The notes under the pieces: model-generated | What the model was told of the DNA's origin: nothing | What the model saw: the letters and a program-made list of their open reading frames with translations, nothing else | Database searches by the model: none | From: Aliamphritea spongicola | GTDB taxonomy: Bacteria > Pseudomonadota > Gammaproteobacteria > Pseudomonadales > Balneatricaceae | NCBI GenBank assembly: GCA_024347235.1 | Contig: AP025283.1 | Coordinates: forward strand, 4,154,001 to 4,218,000 | Direction: 5' to 3' | Length of the DNA stretch: 64,000 nt | Position numbers and translations under genes: made by a program | Part shown: positions 32,480-43,159 of the stretch, piece after piece | Layout: each line of letters starts with the position of its first letter | How positions within the stretch are numbered: the stretch's first letter is position 1

Positions 32480-33343
32480 ATGGCAAACCTGTACAGTAAA
32501 ATTCACCGGTTGAAAGCACAGGGCTGGACCTGGGATGAATTTCTGCATCAAATCAGCCTGATTTATCCGCCGGGGATTGATGAAAAACCCTCTACGGGCT
32601 TTACCGTCAGCCACACCGCAAAGCCTCCAGACATATCCGCCAGGTTCTGGAGCAGCTTCATGACCAGTGTTTCCCTCCCTTTCCCGGCGTCTGCAGAAGC
32701 ACTGATCGGACTCTATAACCGCCAGTTTAATAACCCCCGTCATCCGGACCTTGCTGCTGAGCAGCAGGCCCTGAGCATTTACCTGCACGAAGCCCGGCAA
32801 TACGGGCCGCTTCTGTACCGGGCAAGGCTCTACTGGCTCAGCGGCAATATTCAGCTGGATCAGTTGGGCGTTTTCCGGAAAAACGGCAAGCTCAGACAAT
32901 TAAAAACCGCCCAGCAACAGGGCATTGAGTTTTATCAGCAGAGCCTGTCATTGCTGGAAGAGGCGCAGCAAAATACTGAAATACAGGCGGATATTGATGC
33001 CTTTACCTTTTATAAATTACGGCAAAACATGCTGGCCTGTTATCTGAATGCCCTGACACCGGAGACCCGCAGTGAAAGCAGCAAGTTGCTTGAATATCTG
33101 GAAGCCTGTGATTTTATCTGCAGCACCAAGCAGGTACTGGCAGCAGAGCCTTTTCAGTGGTTACCTGCCCGCAATGGCTTACGGTTCAGTTCACTGACCC
33201 ATAATGCCGAAGATTGCCGCTGGTTTTATGAAGCTATGTGCATCGCCAATAAAGCCTTTACTGACCTGCACTACAGCCCTGAAAATACACCTTCTGTTGC
33301 CAGCAGCATTGAGTTTCGCTGGGCAATCGAAAATGTTTTATGA
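32480..33343 (+). CDS. Hypothetical protein, 287 aa
   Basis: Intact, soluble and mostly helical by residue pattern, with no signal peptide. The N-terminus carries short aromatic-rich motifs (AQGWTWDEFLHQISLIYPPG), the middle has helical stretches (YGPLLYRARLYWLSGNIQLD), and the C-terminal third includes DCRWFYEAMCIANKAF. I do not recognise a family. It is divergent from the vWA lipoprotein and only 25 bases upstream of a small lipoprotein on the same strand, so it may belong to the same envelope unit, but no role can be assigned. Confidence 0.6.
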   Translation: MANLYSKIHRLKAQGWTWDEFLHQISLIYPPGIDEKPSTGFTVSHTAKPPDISARFWSSFMTSVSLPFPASAEALIGLYNRQFNNPRHPDLAAEQQALSIYLHEARQYGPLLYRARLYWLSGNIQLDQLGVFRKNGKLRQLKTAQQQGIEFYQQSLSLLEEAQQNTEIQADIDAFTFYKLRQNMLACYLNALTPETRSESSKLLEYLEACDFICSTKQVLAAEPFQWLPARNGLRFSSLTHNAEDCRWFYEAMCIANKAFTDLHYSPENTPSVASSIEFRWAIENVL

Positions 33344-33368
33344 AATCTGACATGGAAAGGAACGGGAT

Positions 33369-33599
33369 ATGAGCCCAGTACGTCTGTTTATTGCTTTTAT
33401 TATCAGCCTGTTGCTGATCAGCTGTGCGGTCGATTATCAACAGGAACCCGCACCTGAGCGGCAAACTCAGCAACAGCAGGGCAAACCCGCCGCCAGCAGT
33501 ATCGAACAGGAATCACGTGAAGCGGTACAGGATGCAGCCGAACCAGCCCTGAAACGGGCACCGGCCGATGATGATGACGATATGTTACGTCTTGATTAA
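33369..33599 (+). CDS. Small lipoprotein
   Basis: Intact, 76 aa. The signal peptide ends in a lipobox LISC with the lipid-modified cysteine at about residue 19. The mature part is highly charged and rich in glutamine and glutamate, ending in an acidic run (DDDDDMLRLD). An AAAGGAACGGG ribosome site lies just upstream. It follows the 287-aa gene by 25 bases. The function is unknown. Confidence 0.65.
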   Translation: MSPVRLFIAFIISLLLISCAVDYQQEPAPERQTQQQQGKPAASSIEQESREAVQDAAEPALKRAPADDDDDMLRLD

Positions 33600-33613
33600 A
33601 GCTTCCAGACCAA

Positions 33614-33644
33614 ATTCAGAAGCGGCCGGGCGGCGCTTCTGAAT
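33614..33644. terminator. Hairpin between convergent genes
   Basis: ATTCAGAAGCG at 33614-33624 pairs perfectly with CGCTTCTGAAT at 33634-33644 around a GC-rich loop. It lies between the small lipoprotein (plus) and the DUF3461 gene (minus), which converge. The flanking T tract is weak. Confidence 0.5.
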
Positions 33645-33672
33645 CTGCTGAAAAATAACCTGTTTGTCAGGT

Positions 33673-34062
33673 TTACAGCTCGTCGATACGGCGACGCAGC
33701 TCATCGACTTTGCGGGCAACAACCTTTTCCAGGTGATCCAGCTCTTCGATTAAGTGTTCTTTCTTGTCTTTTGCTTTCTTCTCACCGGCAACTAACTGGT
33801 CCAGTTCAGCAACGGCTTTCAGAAAATACGGAGACGCTTCCGTTGTATCGCGGAACGGCACAAAACCGCTATCTGTCGGAACCGCTTTATGGGCACGCTT
33901 AAACTTAAATTTCTTGCTCTTTGCCATCCACTCGCCCTGATGGCGGTGCAGATAGATCTTCAGCACGTCGATATCATTTTCGATGCGTGAAGAGTAACGC
34001 TGGATATCGTACGGATCTTCGATACCCATTTCTTTCAATGTTGGAAATTTTTCAGCAGACAT
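33673..34062 (-). CDS. DUF3461 family protein
   Basis: Intact, 129 aa from the preferred start. The frame opens at 34101, but ATG 34060-34062 is chosen because an AAGGAGTGG ribosome site sits just upstream and the DUF3461 homology starts there (FPTLKEMGIEDPYDIQRYSS). The protein is basic in the middle (KSKKFKFKRAHK) and ends in a helical coil (HLEKVVARKVDELRRRIDEL). DUF3461 proteins are small conserved gammaproteobacterial proteins of unknown function. The gene appears monocistronic. Confidence 0.8.
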   Translation of the reverse strand: MSAEKFPTLKEMGIEDPYDIQRYSSRIENDIDVLKIYLHRHQGEWMAKSKKFKFKRAHKAVPTDSGFVPFRDTTEASPYFLKAVAELDQLVAGEKKAKDKKEHLIEELDHLEKVVARKVDELRRRIDEL

Positions 34063-34233
34063 CAAACCACTCCTTGTAACAAATTGACAAACCAAAGCCA
34101 TTATAGGGTAGCCAGAGCCAATTCTTAAGAGAGTATTTCTAACGAATGACCCAGAATGAGTTCATCAATTAACATTAGCGAAAAACTGAAAGCAGGTAAC
34201 TGAAAGTGAATCATTACTTACTTGGTACAGGCT

Positions 34234-35011
34234 TTATCTAATAGGCTCAGGGAGGTACGTCAGGTGATTCAGCAATGTTTTGAAATCCAGCCCCCAGCAC
34301 TCAGTTAAATCATCCGCATTGCTTTTTAACACCGCTGCTGCCGTACAGGGCTGGTGCCGACAATAAATCACAACGTTCTCAAAATCTTCCATATGAAAGA
34401 TGACTACATGTGAAAAATATTGACGAATAATTGTGACAACCTGAAGCAGCACTTCCTGCTCTGTCAGCAGGAGATTCACAGTAAGACAGCCGGTAGCACT
34501 CATCCGCTCATAGAGGTTAAGCCAGAGAGATTCTTCCTGTAGACGATCCTGACAGCGATCTGAGCCGAACAGATCAACACAGATCAGATCATAACGTTCA
34601 GTGCTTTGCTGCAGATACTCAAATGCATCAGTCTCAATAACCTTAACGTTTTTCGGAAGCGCAAAATATTGATGGGCGGCGGCTAATACATGAGCATTAA
34701 ACTCGACGGACACAATCTCACAACCGGGTAAGTGCTTAGTCACGAAACGTTCAACAGCCCCGCCGCCAATGCCCAGATTCAGTAAGCTACGGGGTTCATT
34801 ACCCAGCAGCAAACTCATCATCATTGCCTGGACATAGGCGAATACCGGCCTGGCCGGCTCACCGGTATCCATAGCGGCTTGCAGATAATGATCATCAAGC
34901 TGAAGCCAGCGAATATTGTTTTTCAAGCACCCTCAGTGATGAAGCGATATCGTCGAAGATGACCGTACCGTCGGTGAAACAGTGGCTGAATTCTTCCCGG
35001 CTTAAAAACAT
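34234..35011 (-). CDS. Spermidine-synthase-like methyltransferase fold protein (frameshifted)
   Basis: About 259 aa after repair. Adding one base to the T run at 34919-34923 joins the N-terminal MFLSREEFSHCFTDG to NNIRWLQLDDHYLQAAM, so the true start is 35009-35011. The Rossmann core has SLLNLGIGGGAVERF, VSVEFNAHVL, and DLICVDLFGSDRCQ where polyamine synthases carry their acidic loop. No speD is nearby, so true spermidine synthesis is uncertain; many orphan SpeE-like proteins have unknown substrates. It lies 18 bases downstream of the SUMF1-like gene on the same strand. Confidence 0.65.
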
Positions 35012-35029
35012 GCTCAGATCCTATTTACT

Positions 35030-35858
35030 TTATTGTGCCGGATAGACACAGCGAATGCCGTTTGAACCGTATAAATCAGGATTGCCTGTCACCGGCTTGG
35101 CAAAGCGGTTTGATACCCGTTGGGCCGGTGGTTTTTCATCCCAGGAACCACCTTTAACCACTTTGCGCTGACCTTCCTGTGGGCCGGTTAGCATCCCTTT
35201 GGCATAATACTCGCGGTGTGCCCGGGGATGATACCAGTCCATCAGCCATTCACTGGTACCGCCTATCATATCAAACAACCCATAATCATTCGGCGGAAAA
35301 CTCCCCGGGGCCAGGTCAGGTCACGCCAGCAGCCATCTGTTTCTGTATCAGCTTTACCGGGCGCAAAGGATCAATAACCGCACGGGAGCAGTCCACTGGT
35401 GCATTACCCCATGGAAACTCAGCAGAGGAACCTGCTCTGGCTGCCCATTCCCATTCAACATCATAAGCAAGGCGGCCCCCTGCCACTGACAATACTGCAG
35501 CGCCTGTTCCCAGTTAACACAGTTCTGCGGATAGTTATCACGCCCCGGCGCACCATAATTACAGTAGTGGGTCCGGCGGTAATCAAACGGAACCGTGCAT
35601 ATCCCGGCATCCACACAGGCACGGTATTCCCCAACGGAAACTTCATGGATACCGATACGGAAATCGTTCACTGTCACCCTGACACCGCCGGCCGGACCTT
35701 CATCAGTATCACACTCGCTGTCCCCACGGAACAGCCAAGCTGATAACTGCCTCCCGGTATAAGTACCGTTTCCGGAGAACTGCTGAACCCCTGCGGGAAA
35801 CCAGCAAACCAAGCAGTAAAGCTGCATTTATGAGCCATTGCTTCTGTTGTAACGTCAT
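35030..35858 (-). CDS. SUMF1/formylglycine-enzyme-like protein (frameshifted)
   Basis: About 276 aa. A single N-terminal TM (WLINAALLLGLLV) precedes an FGE-sulfatase domain: VTVNDFRIGIHEVSVGEYRA, CVNWEQALQYCQWQGA, GLFDMIGGTSEWLMDWY and the C-terminal KVVKGGSWDEK and SNGIRCVYPAQ. The paired catalytic cysteines of true formylglycine enzymes were not seen, so it is likely one of the binding or structural members of the fold. Shifts lie near 35800, 35450 and 35300. ATG 35856-35858 is preferred to the upstream frame start at 35957. It is probably cotranscribed with the spermidine-synthase-like gene. Confidence 0.7.
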
Positions 35859-36019
35859 ATCATCGCTCAGATTTAATCCGGTAACATACTGACACAGCCG
35901 GTACCGAGCAGGCCAGAAGGCAGGCTTAACTGACATAAAAAATGGTGTATCGGACATAGTGAAGATTCTTCCACCACCTTAGCATTTCCCGCTTCCGTAA
36001 ACTGTTCAGGTATATTCAC

Positions 36020-36423
36020 ATGAGTCACTCAGCATCTAAGGGGTTAATACACACCTCAAGCAACCATAGCTGCGCAAATACAATTGAACGTCTGGAACTG
36101 CAGATCACAGAAAAACAAATGGCGGTAATTGCCAAAGTTGATCATGCTGCAGCCGCAGAAAAATAAACGAAACCCTGCGCCCAACCACTCTTCTCCTCTT
36201 CGGTAACCCGCAAGCCGGTACACCGGTTATGCAGAACAGCCAGACAGCCGCTATCGACCTGCCACAGAAATATCTGGTATGGGAAGATCAGCAGGGTCAG
36301 ACCTGGATAACCCACAATGATCCGGCCTATATTGCCGAGCGCCATAACACAGAAGGTCTGGATCCGTTACTGGATAAAGTTTCAACTGCGCTACAATCTA
36401 TAGCGACAGCAGCAGGAGAATAG
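36020..36423 (+). CDS. DUF302 family protein (frameshifted)
   Basis: About 134 aa. Restoring an A in the run at 36159-36163 joins KVDHAAAAE to KINETLRPTTLLLFGNPQAG, recreating the complete DUF302 domain with the typical LFGNPQAGTP and LPQKYLVWEDQQGQTW motifs. No signal peptide is evident. DUF302 proteins are small dimeric alpha-beta proteins of unknown function. It lies 16 bases upstream of the START-domain lipoprotein and is probably cotranscribed. Confidence 0.75.
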
Positions 36424-36439
36424 CGGGTAACCTGAAACC

Positions 36440-37115
36440 ATGAACACAAGTGATGCTTCCGGACTCACGGCTCAAGTCCTAGCCAGGCTGGCAGGACTAT
36501 TAATACTGCTAATGGCCGTCACAGGGTGCAGCAGCATCAGTAAACAACCCGCGGCACATTCTATTGACGATGGCAGCATTATCGTCAGCCTTCATGATTA
36601 CCCCTCACTAAACATGAAAACAGTGCCTTCAAGCAGGTCAAAGCACAGATGATAACCGGTAAACCTACGGCACTGGTTTTCAGAGTAATCAGTGACCTGC
36701 CACTCACCCCACATGGTTCAGCCACCTGCGAAGTATTGAAACCCTGGAAATATATTCCCCGAGAAGCTTCCTGACCCGGGCAACACTCGATAGCCCCTGG
36801 CCGTTTACAGACAGGGATATTATCAGTTGCGTGACCACACAGTTCGAGCCAGAGAGAATCATTATCAAGCTTAAGGACTGCCATGCTGAACACCCTCAAC
36901 AGGACAGCACCCTGCGGGTCACCGCATCGGATTCCCGCTGGATCATTACCGGTAAGGGCGATAAAACACGTATTGAGTATGAGGCCTGGACCGACCCGGG
37001 TGGAAATGTGCCTGCGTTCATCTATAACGCATTACTGACAGAGACAACATTGGAAACGCTGAGCAAACTGAAGCAGCTACTCAAAACAAAATCACTGGCC
37101 GATTACAGCTACTGA
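36440..37115 (+). CDS. START-domain-like lipoprotein (frameshifted)
   Basis: About 225 aa after repair. The signal peptide has the lipobox VTGC near residue 31 (LLILLMAVTGCSSISK). The rest resembles a START/SRPBCC lipid-binding fold: ATLDSPWPFTDRDIISCVTT is a clear START signature, and the end GGNVPAFIYNALLTETTL matches the C-terminal helix region. Shifts lie near 36615, 36670-36710 and 36770. A lipoprotein START domain suggests handling of a hydrophobic ligand in the envelope. It converges with the HlyU gene at 37131. Confidence 0.65.
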
Positions 37116-37130
37116 ACCGGCCGGCGGCTA

Positions 37131-37416
37131 TCAGAATATGGCATCGCCCTGCTGATCAATCATCTGGCGGGCCTTACGTACCATCTCATCACGACAGGAC
37201 TCCGCTGAAGGCAATAAATCCGCCCGTACAAAGGTGTGCGACTGATCACCCTTTGTGATCTCACCACAGATACGGTACTGACTGCCTTCCTGCTGTGGTG
37301 TCGGTGTAATCGTATAACCTTCATATTCGACCGGTGGAAAACTTTCTGTCACCGGCTCAGCAGGTGCTGAACTGCCTGAAAACATCGACTTTAACGCTGA
37401 AAAAGACTCACACCAT
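37131..37416 (-). CDS. HlyU-family (PF10115) protein (frameshifted)
   Basis: About 95 aa. The conserved family core is clear: PVEYEGYTITPTPQQEGSQY, ICGEITKGD, FVRADLLPS and the end KARQMIDQQGDAIF. The frame from 37385 is open, but an AGGAGA ribosome site precedes ATG 37414-37416, and one or two restored bases there give the usual N-terminus (SLFSALKSMFSG). PF10115 is named for HlyU, but these proteins do not resemble the winged-helix HlyU of Vibrio, so a regulatory role is not established. It is convergent with the START lipoprotein. Confidence 0.75.
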
Positions 37417-37465
37417 TCTCCTGATTAACCAACAGTTCTGTGTATTCTACTGTTGATAGTACTGC

Positions 37466-39382
37466 CTAGTGAAGCTTCTGCGCTTCAGACTCAATACGTT
37501 GCTGCTGTTTTGAATAGATTAAATCCCGAATCTCATGCTGCGGGTTATAACCATTCACTACATTTAACAAAACAGTCCGGACACGATCATAATCGAACTC
37601 ATCCAGAGCACAACTCATATCAGCTAACACAGTCTCTAACTCATCCCAGCTCAGCATCACTTCGGATGCCCGCATGATCATCTCATGCTCAGTACGCTGA
37701 ACGTTATCGCCAATCAGCAACTCTTCATAGAGTTTTTCACCGTCACGTAAACCGGAAAAACAATCTCAATCTCACCGTCCGGATTTGCATCATCTTTCAC
37801 TGAGTGCCCGGACAAATTGATCATTTTCTTTGCCAAAGATTTGATCTTAACAGGCTCGCCCATATCGAGTACAAATACATCCCCGGAACATCCCATAGAA
37901 CCCGCCTGAAGTACCAGGCAGGCTGCTTCAGGAATGGTCATAAAGTAACGGGTAATCTCCGGATGCGTCACGGTAACAGGACCACCATCCTGAATCTGCT
38001 GCTTAAACAGCGGAATAACAGAACCGGAGGACCCCAACACGTTACCAAAACGCACCATGGCGAAACGAATCGCAGAGGTATCTTTTTCCCGCAGCGCCAG
38101 GCCCTGTAGAACCAGCTCAGCAAAACGCTTACTGGCCCCCATAACATTGGTAGGCCGTACAGCTTTATCAGTAGAAATCAGAACAAAGTTTTTAACGCCG
38201 CAGTTAATTGCAGCTTCAGCGGTATACCAGGTACCCAGCAAGTTATTACGAATCCCTGACAGAATATTCGCTTCCACCAGAGGCACATGCTTATACGCAG
38301 CAGCATGGTAAACAGTATCAATTGCGTACCCATTCATAACTTGTTCCAGCAATGCTTTATCCAAAACATTACCCAGAATCGGTATCAGCTGAATGTCTTC
38401 AGGCAGTATAAGCCGAAGCTCACGTTCAATGCTGTATAACGCAAATTCTGTTAACTCATAGATAACAACGGTAGTTGGTTGCTGCGCAATGATTTGCCGG
38501 CATAACTCTGAACCGATAGAACCACCCGCACCGGTTATAAGCACATTCTGGTTGCGTATACAGCGGTCAAGCAATGTCTGATGGGGCTTAACTTCCTCTC
38601 TGCCAAGCAGATCGGCGATATCGATTTCACGGACGTCACTGATGGTGACTTTGCCTCCAGCTAAGTCGGAAAGGCCGGGAAGGGTAAGAATGCGGATTTG
38701 AAGATTACTCAAAGAATCGACTACCGACTGACGTCGGACCCGCGAAGCCGAAGGAATTGCCAATAGGATGGAATCTACATCGTATCTCTCTACCAAAGCA
38801 GTGATTTCTGATGACGTATAAACTCTGAGTCCATTAACGTCTAAACCCGAAAGATTCTCATCATCATCAACATAAGCAATGGATAAAAACTCTTCGGAAT
38901 GATATAACGCTGTAGCTAACTGCCGACCTGCAGAGCCTGCACCATATATAAGTACCCTCTCAGATTGACGTTTTGCCTTTTGCTCTCCACCAGGAAAATT
39001 GTAAAGAATGATCCATCTGGCAATCATTCTGCTACCGCCTACTGCAAAAATAACAATAAACCAAAAATAAATATGACAGATCTGGGGGTGCTTTGCTCAA
39101 TAGCTAAAAAGTAAGTAAAAACAGCCCAAACTAATATAGATAGAGTAACAGCTTTAATAATTACCCATTGAGCCTGATAGCCTATATACCTCACAACAGC
39201 TCTATACAGCCCCATTTTTATAAATATAGGAATTGCAACTAAAGGGGCTAAAACATATGAAGGCCAGTGAATGAAATCCTTAGCCATCATATCTCCATAC
39301 CGTAGCGCAAAACTCAACCAGCATGAAAAGGTAAAACCAAGAAATCAAAAAACAAAAACATAATTTTTTTGTTCCTAGACAT
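37466..39382 (-). CDS. WbpM/FlaA1-type nucleotide-sugar 4,6-dehydratase (frameshifted)
   Basis: About 639 aa, the normal length of the long membrane-anchored WbpM/PglF class, which dehydrates UDP-GlcNAc to a UDP-4-keto-6-deoxy sugar. Four N-terminal TM segments are followed by GAGSAGRQLA, the SDR cofactor motif LITGAGGSIGSELCRQI and the active-site region STDKAVRPTNVMGASKR. The C-terminus reads GDNVQRTEHEMIMRASE. Shifts lie near 37735 (VYV to GLRDGEKLYEEL), 39030 and 39315; the true start is ATG 39380-39382. The membrane part is AT-rich while the catalytic part is GC-rich, marking a composition junction inside the gene. It lies at the downstream end of the LPS locus. Confidence 0.85.
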
Positions 39383-39408
39383 ATTTAACACAGCAGATAA
39401 CATCTAAA

Positions 39409-40455
39409 TTACTCTTTGTTAAAAATCTTACTCGGCGATTCAAAAGAATCAAAACCTGCTCCAAACTTATTCACCAAAAAATAACTGGAACATAAGCGAC
39501 AAAAGAAACAAAGAAGCCATCAAGAACTTCAAAAGCAATAAGAATAGAAAGAGGTAGAAGCCATAAAATATTAATCATAATGACATATTTAACAACAACT
39601 TTATGAGAACCAAAGTATTGTGCGGCATGTTGATAGGCATGACTTCGATGAGCAATATGAATACTTTCCCCCAGTAAACGACGAACCAGTGTGCTTGTAG
39701 CGTCTGAAATAAAAACAGCTAACAAGGTAATCCAACACCAAAATAAAATATTATTTTCAAGTGTAGCTAAGACAGAAACAGTTGACATGATAAAACCAAG
39801 AAACCCACTACATGCATCTCCCATGAAAATTTTCGCAGGAGGAATATTCCAAGACAAGAAACCTAAAATTGAAAAAAATAGTATAGTTAATATAATAGAA
39901 GAGTTAAGAAATCCACCATCATTAGCTATTAAACCACAGATAACAGCCCCTATACAGACAAATAAAGCCTCTATACTGGCTAATCCATCAATTCCATCCA
40001 TGAAATTAAAAAGATTAAGAATCCAAACAATATAAAAATGCCGAGCACTGCACCAAAATATGAAAAATCGATTGTATAACCAAAAATAATAAATTTGGAA
40101 AATAATTCAGCGTAAAAACAAAAATAGAAGCCGAGAAAAAGTGAACTGTAAGACGCCATTTAGCTGATATATGACCGAGATCATCTAAAAAGCCAATGAA
40201 TGCCACTAATACACTACCAAAAACAAACGCGAGTAAACTATAAAATGGTAATAACTCAAATATAAAAAAGCTGTACATGCAAAGAAATATGAAATAATAA
40301 CGGCTACCCCCTCTAGGAGTAGGTACTGTATGAGAGCTTCTTTCGTTAGGAACATCTATTATATTATTACGTAAAGCATATTTATAAATCAAAGCTGTTA
40401 AGCACCATGAAGATACAGCTGTTAACAAAAATATAGAGAGATATAAATATAGCAT
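39409..40455 (-). CDS. WbpL-type polyprenyl-phosphate sugar-1-P transferase (frameshifted)
   Basis: An integral membrane enzyme of about 348 aa with roughly ten TM segments, of the MraY/WecA superfamily. It starts O-unit synthesis by moving a sugar-1-phosphate to undecaprenyl phosphate. Diagnostic motifs: NERSSHTVPTPRGG at residues 38-51, GFLDDLG, FMDGIDGLASIEA, PAKIFMGDACSGFLG and the C-terminal HIAHRSHAYQHA. The last fits the WbpL/WbcO group using FucNAc- or QuiNAc-type donors. Shifts near 40005 and 39472 are repaired to end in SPSKIFNKE. It sits next to the WbpM-type dehydratase, as in Pseudomonas. Confidence 0.85.
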
Positions 40456-40487
40456 AAAGTAAGCCCACTAAATTTTATTAAGCGATG

Positions 40488-41691
40488 TTAGTAGTTTTTA
40501 GCTAGTACTGAAAAAGAATGATTTTTAAAACAAAGTGTCGGCCAAGCAAACCCATTTTATTTTTTTCATCTTTATTCATTCTAGCCAATTGCTCCATACC
40601 AATAGATATATCTTTAGCCAAGTTACTTGGAACCACAATGCCTGCTCCTGATTGTTCAATTACGCTATTTGGAGAGTCAATTGCAAATAAAACAGGCTTA
40701 GCTTCAAGCATGTAGTCAAAAGCTTATTCATACTAACCCCATATTTGTATAAGGGAGATTTTTGCAGAAATAACACAAACATCTGACTCTTTAATAAGTT
40801 GACTTGTACAGCTTTTGCTGACTTTATCGAGAAAAACATTTTTCAAATCATGTTCTAGCGCTACTGAATAAAGGCACTGTTTTAACTCACCATCACCAAC
40901 GAGAACTAATGCATAGTTTTCTGATACATATTGCATTGACTCAATTAATATTTGCAGATTATTAGGAATACCATGCGCTCCTGCATACAAAAAACCTGTT
41001 CAAAACTTGAACAAATTTTTCATCTTTTGCAAAACCTGATGGTCATGTTGAGTCAAGTCACATTCTTTTGACTTATCTGACAAGTATATACCATTAGGCA
41101 AATACAAATACTTAGATTCAGAAACACCTTTGTTTTTAAGTACTCTATGCCATTAGGTAAAACAGAAATCACTAAATCAGAATATTTATAGGCAATTAAT
41201 TCAAAAATTTCAACAATAAGCAAAAAGGATGATAAGGAGACAAGCCGAGTAAATTAGTCAAACTTAGAGGCCAAATATCTCTTATTTCAAACGATAACGT
41301 GGAGCCATAACGCTTCGAATATAGCCAACCAGCTAAAAAGTGAAACGGATGTGCAGAGGAAACGATAATGTGTTTAGGCTTGTCAAAATTAAATCGACAA
41401 ACCGGATTCAAAAATAGTAATGAAATTGCAAACTGCAACATATTTAAAACTCGTGCTAAACCGTTTCCCTTATATGCTCTTGTTTTGATCCAGCAATAAG
41501 AAACCCCATCAACATTTTCAATAACTGCCTGTTTCTTTTGCATCCCATTATTTTTTTAAATGATGATAACTAGCAGCAAAAACAACGACATCTTCGTTAA
41601 GATCCTGTATACCACGCGCTAAATAGTAAGGCCGAAAAGACATGCCAACTTTTGGGTGGCCTGCATAATGATGTAAGTACCAAACACTCAT
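40488..41691 (-). CDS. WbuB-like GT4 glycosyltransferase (frameshifted)
   Basis: About 401 aa. The N-terminal domain opens with MSVWYLHHYAGHPKVGMSF, and the middle has SAHPFHFLAGWLYSKRYG and FEIRDIWPLSL, a WbuB-type hallmark. The C-terminal nucleotide-binding half shows YAGAHGIPNNLQILIESM, LVGDGELKQ and EQSGAGIVVPS. At least five shifts break it (near 41560, 41200, 41000, 40740 and 40520); the last restores a stop at 40488. WbuB transfers L-FucNAc, but here the donor is more likely one of the sugars made by this locus. Confidence 0.75.
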
Positions 41692-41811
41692 GTCGAAACC
41701 TTATTTACTTTTGAATAGCAAAATGTATACAAACAAAAATTGATATTCTTTAAAGTAACACGACTATAGAATATCCATAAAAGTACATTGCGTAACTGCA
41801 ACTTTAAGTAG

Positions 41812-42975
41812 TCTATCTCAACAAAATATTTTTACTGCGGTTATGACATGATCAACTTCGCAATCGGTCATAGAAGGAAATATCGGTAGACTAACATGTT
41901 GATTTGAAACTTTAGAAGAAACAGGAAAATTATGATCCTCAAGATGATACTTTTTTTCCAATATGGCATTCTATGCAACGGGATATAATGAACTGACGTT
42001 CCCACTCCTAAACCCATCATTTTTTTATAAAATCATCTCGCGATATAGTATTAGAGTCATCATCTAATTGTAATGAATATATGTGCCATGCATGTATATC
42101 ATTAGCAGCAACATGCTTAGGAGTAATAACAGGCAACATCTCAAAAGCATCGCTATATTTTTTGCAATTACTGCTCGTTTTTCTTGATATGAGTAGGCTT
42201 TCCGTAACTGATGAATTCCAATTGCTGCACACATATCCATCATATTATACTTATAGCCTGGAGCAATAACTTCGTAATACCAACTAGGTTTATTACTTGT
42301 AAACCTATCAAATGCATCACGATTAATACCATGTAGCCGCATTACCTTAATTCTATCTGATATTTCTTTATTATTAGTTGTAACCATTCCACCTTCACCA
42401 GTTGTTATTGTTTTATTTGCATAAAAGCTAAAAACAGTGGCGTCAGAAATACTACCGATCATCCGATTATTACTAGTAGAAGGTAAAGCGTGAGCAGCAT
42501 CTTCAACAACTTTAATTGAATACTTATGGGCAATTTCAGTAATTTTAGTAATATTAGCAGCCTGACCAGCATAATGAACAGGGATAATTGCTTTAACACC
42601 TGTATGCGTTAATAACACATTTTCAATACATTCAGGACTAATATTATAACTATCACTTTCAATATCAACAAAAATAGGCTCTGCCCCAAGATATCTAATA
42701 ACTTCGGCAGTAGCTGTAAAAGTATGCACGGTAGTAATGACTTTATCACCAGGACTTATACCGATTGCCTCTAATGCTAAATGAAGCCCTGCTGTTGCAG
42801 AATTTACTGCTAAAGCATACTTACATCCAATAAAATCAGAAAACATTGCTTCAAATTTATTCACCTTCGGGCCGGTTGTTAACCAGCCAGAGCGCAATGT
42901 ATCAACGACCTCTGAAACTTCCTCTTCATCTAAAACAGGTCGTGCATAAGGTATAAAATCTAATTTTCTTGGCAT
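41812..42975 (-). CDS. DegT/DnrJ/EryC1 sugar aminotransferase (frameshifted)
   Basis: This PLP-dependent aminotransferase of about 388 aa acts on keto-sugars. It has LRSGWLTTGPKVNKFEAMF, VNSATAGLHLALEA, VVEDAAHALPS and the PLP-lysine site FSFYANKTITTGEGGM. The region YYEVIAPGYKYNMMDMCAAI resembles ArnB/PglE-type 4-aminotransferases, so it probably aminates the 4-keto product of the WbpM-type dehydratase. The start is ATG 42973-42975 and not the upstream frame start. Shifts lie near 42150, 42025 and 41970-41950, and the repaired stop is about 41812. Confidence 0.78.
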
Positions 42976-43159
42976 AATTAAACAACTTAAAAGGTTAAAC
43001 ATACATATCAATCTAGTCTTGCAATTACATATAACCTAAGATTAATACTAGTGATATTTTTCTAATACAATATTCACGATATAAACAGCTATAAAAACCA
43101 GCTAGCAAAATTAATATAACACAATCAAAGATTATTAAAAACTTAGTACAAACTAAAAA

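Noticed and set aside
43012..43159. Possible small gene in the AT-rich gap between the aminotransferase and the epimerase
   Set aside because: Stops are dense in all frames and no ribosome site is seen; it is treated as non-coding.
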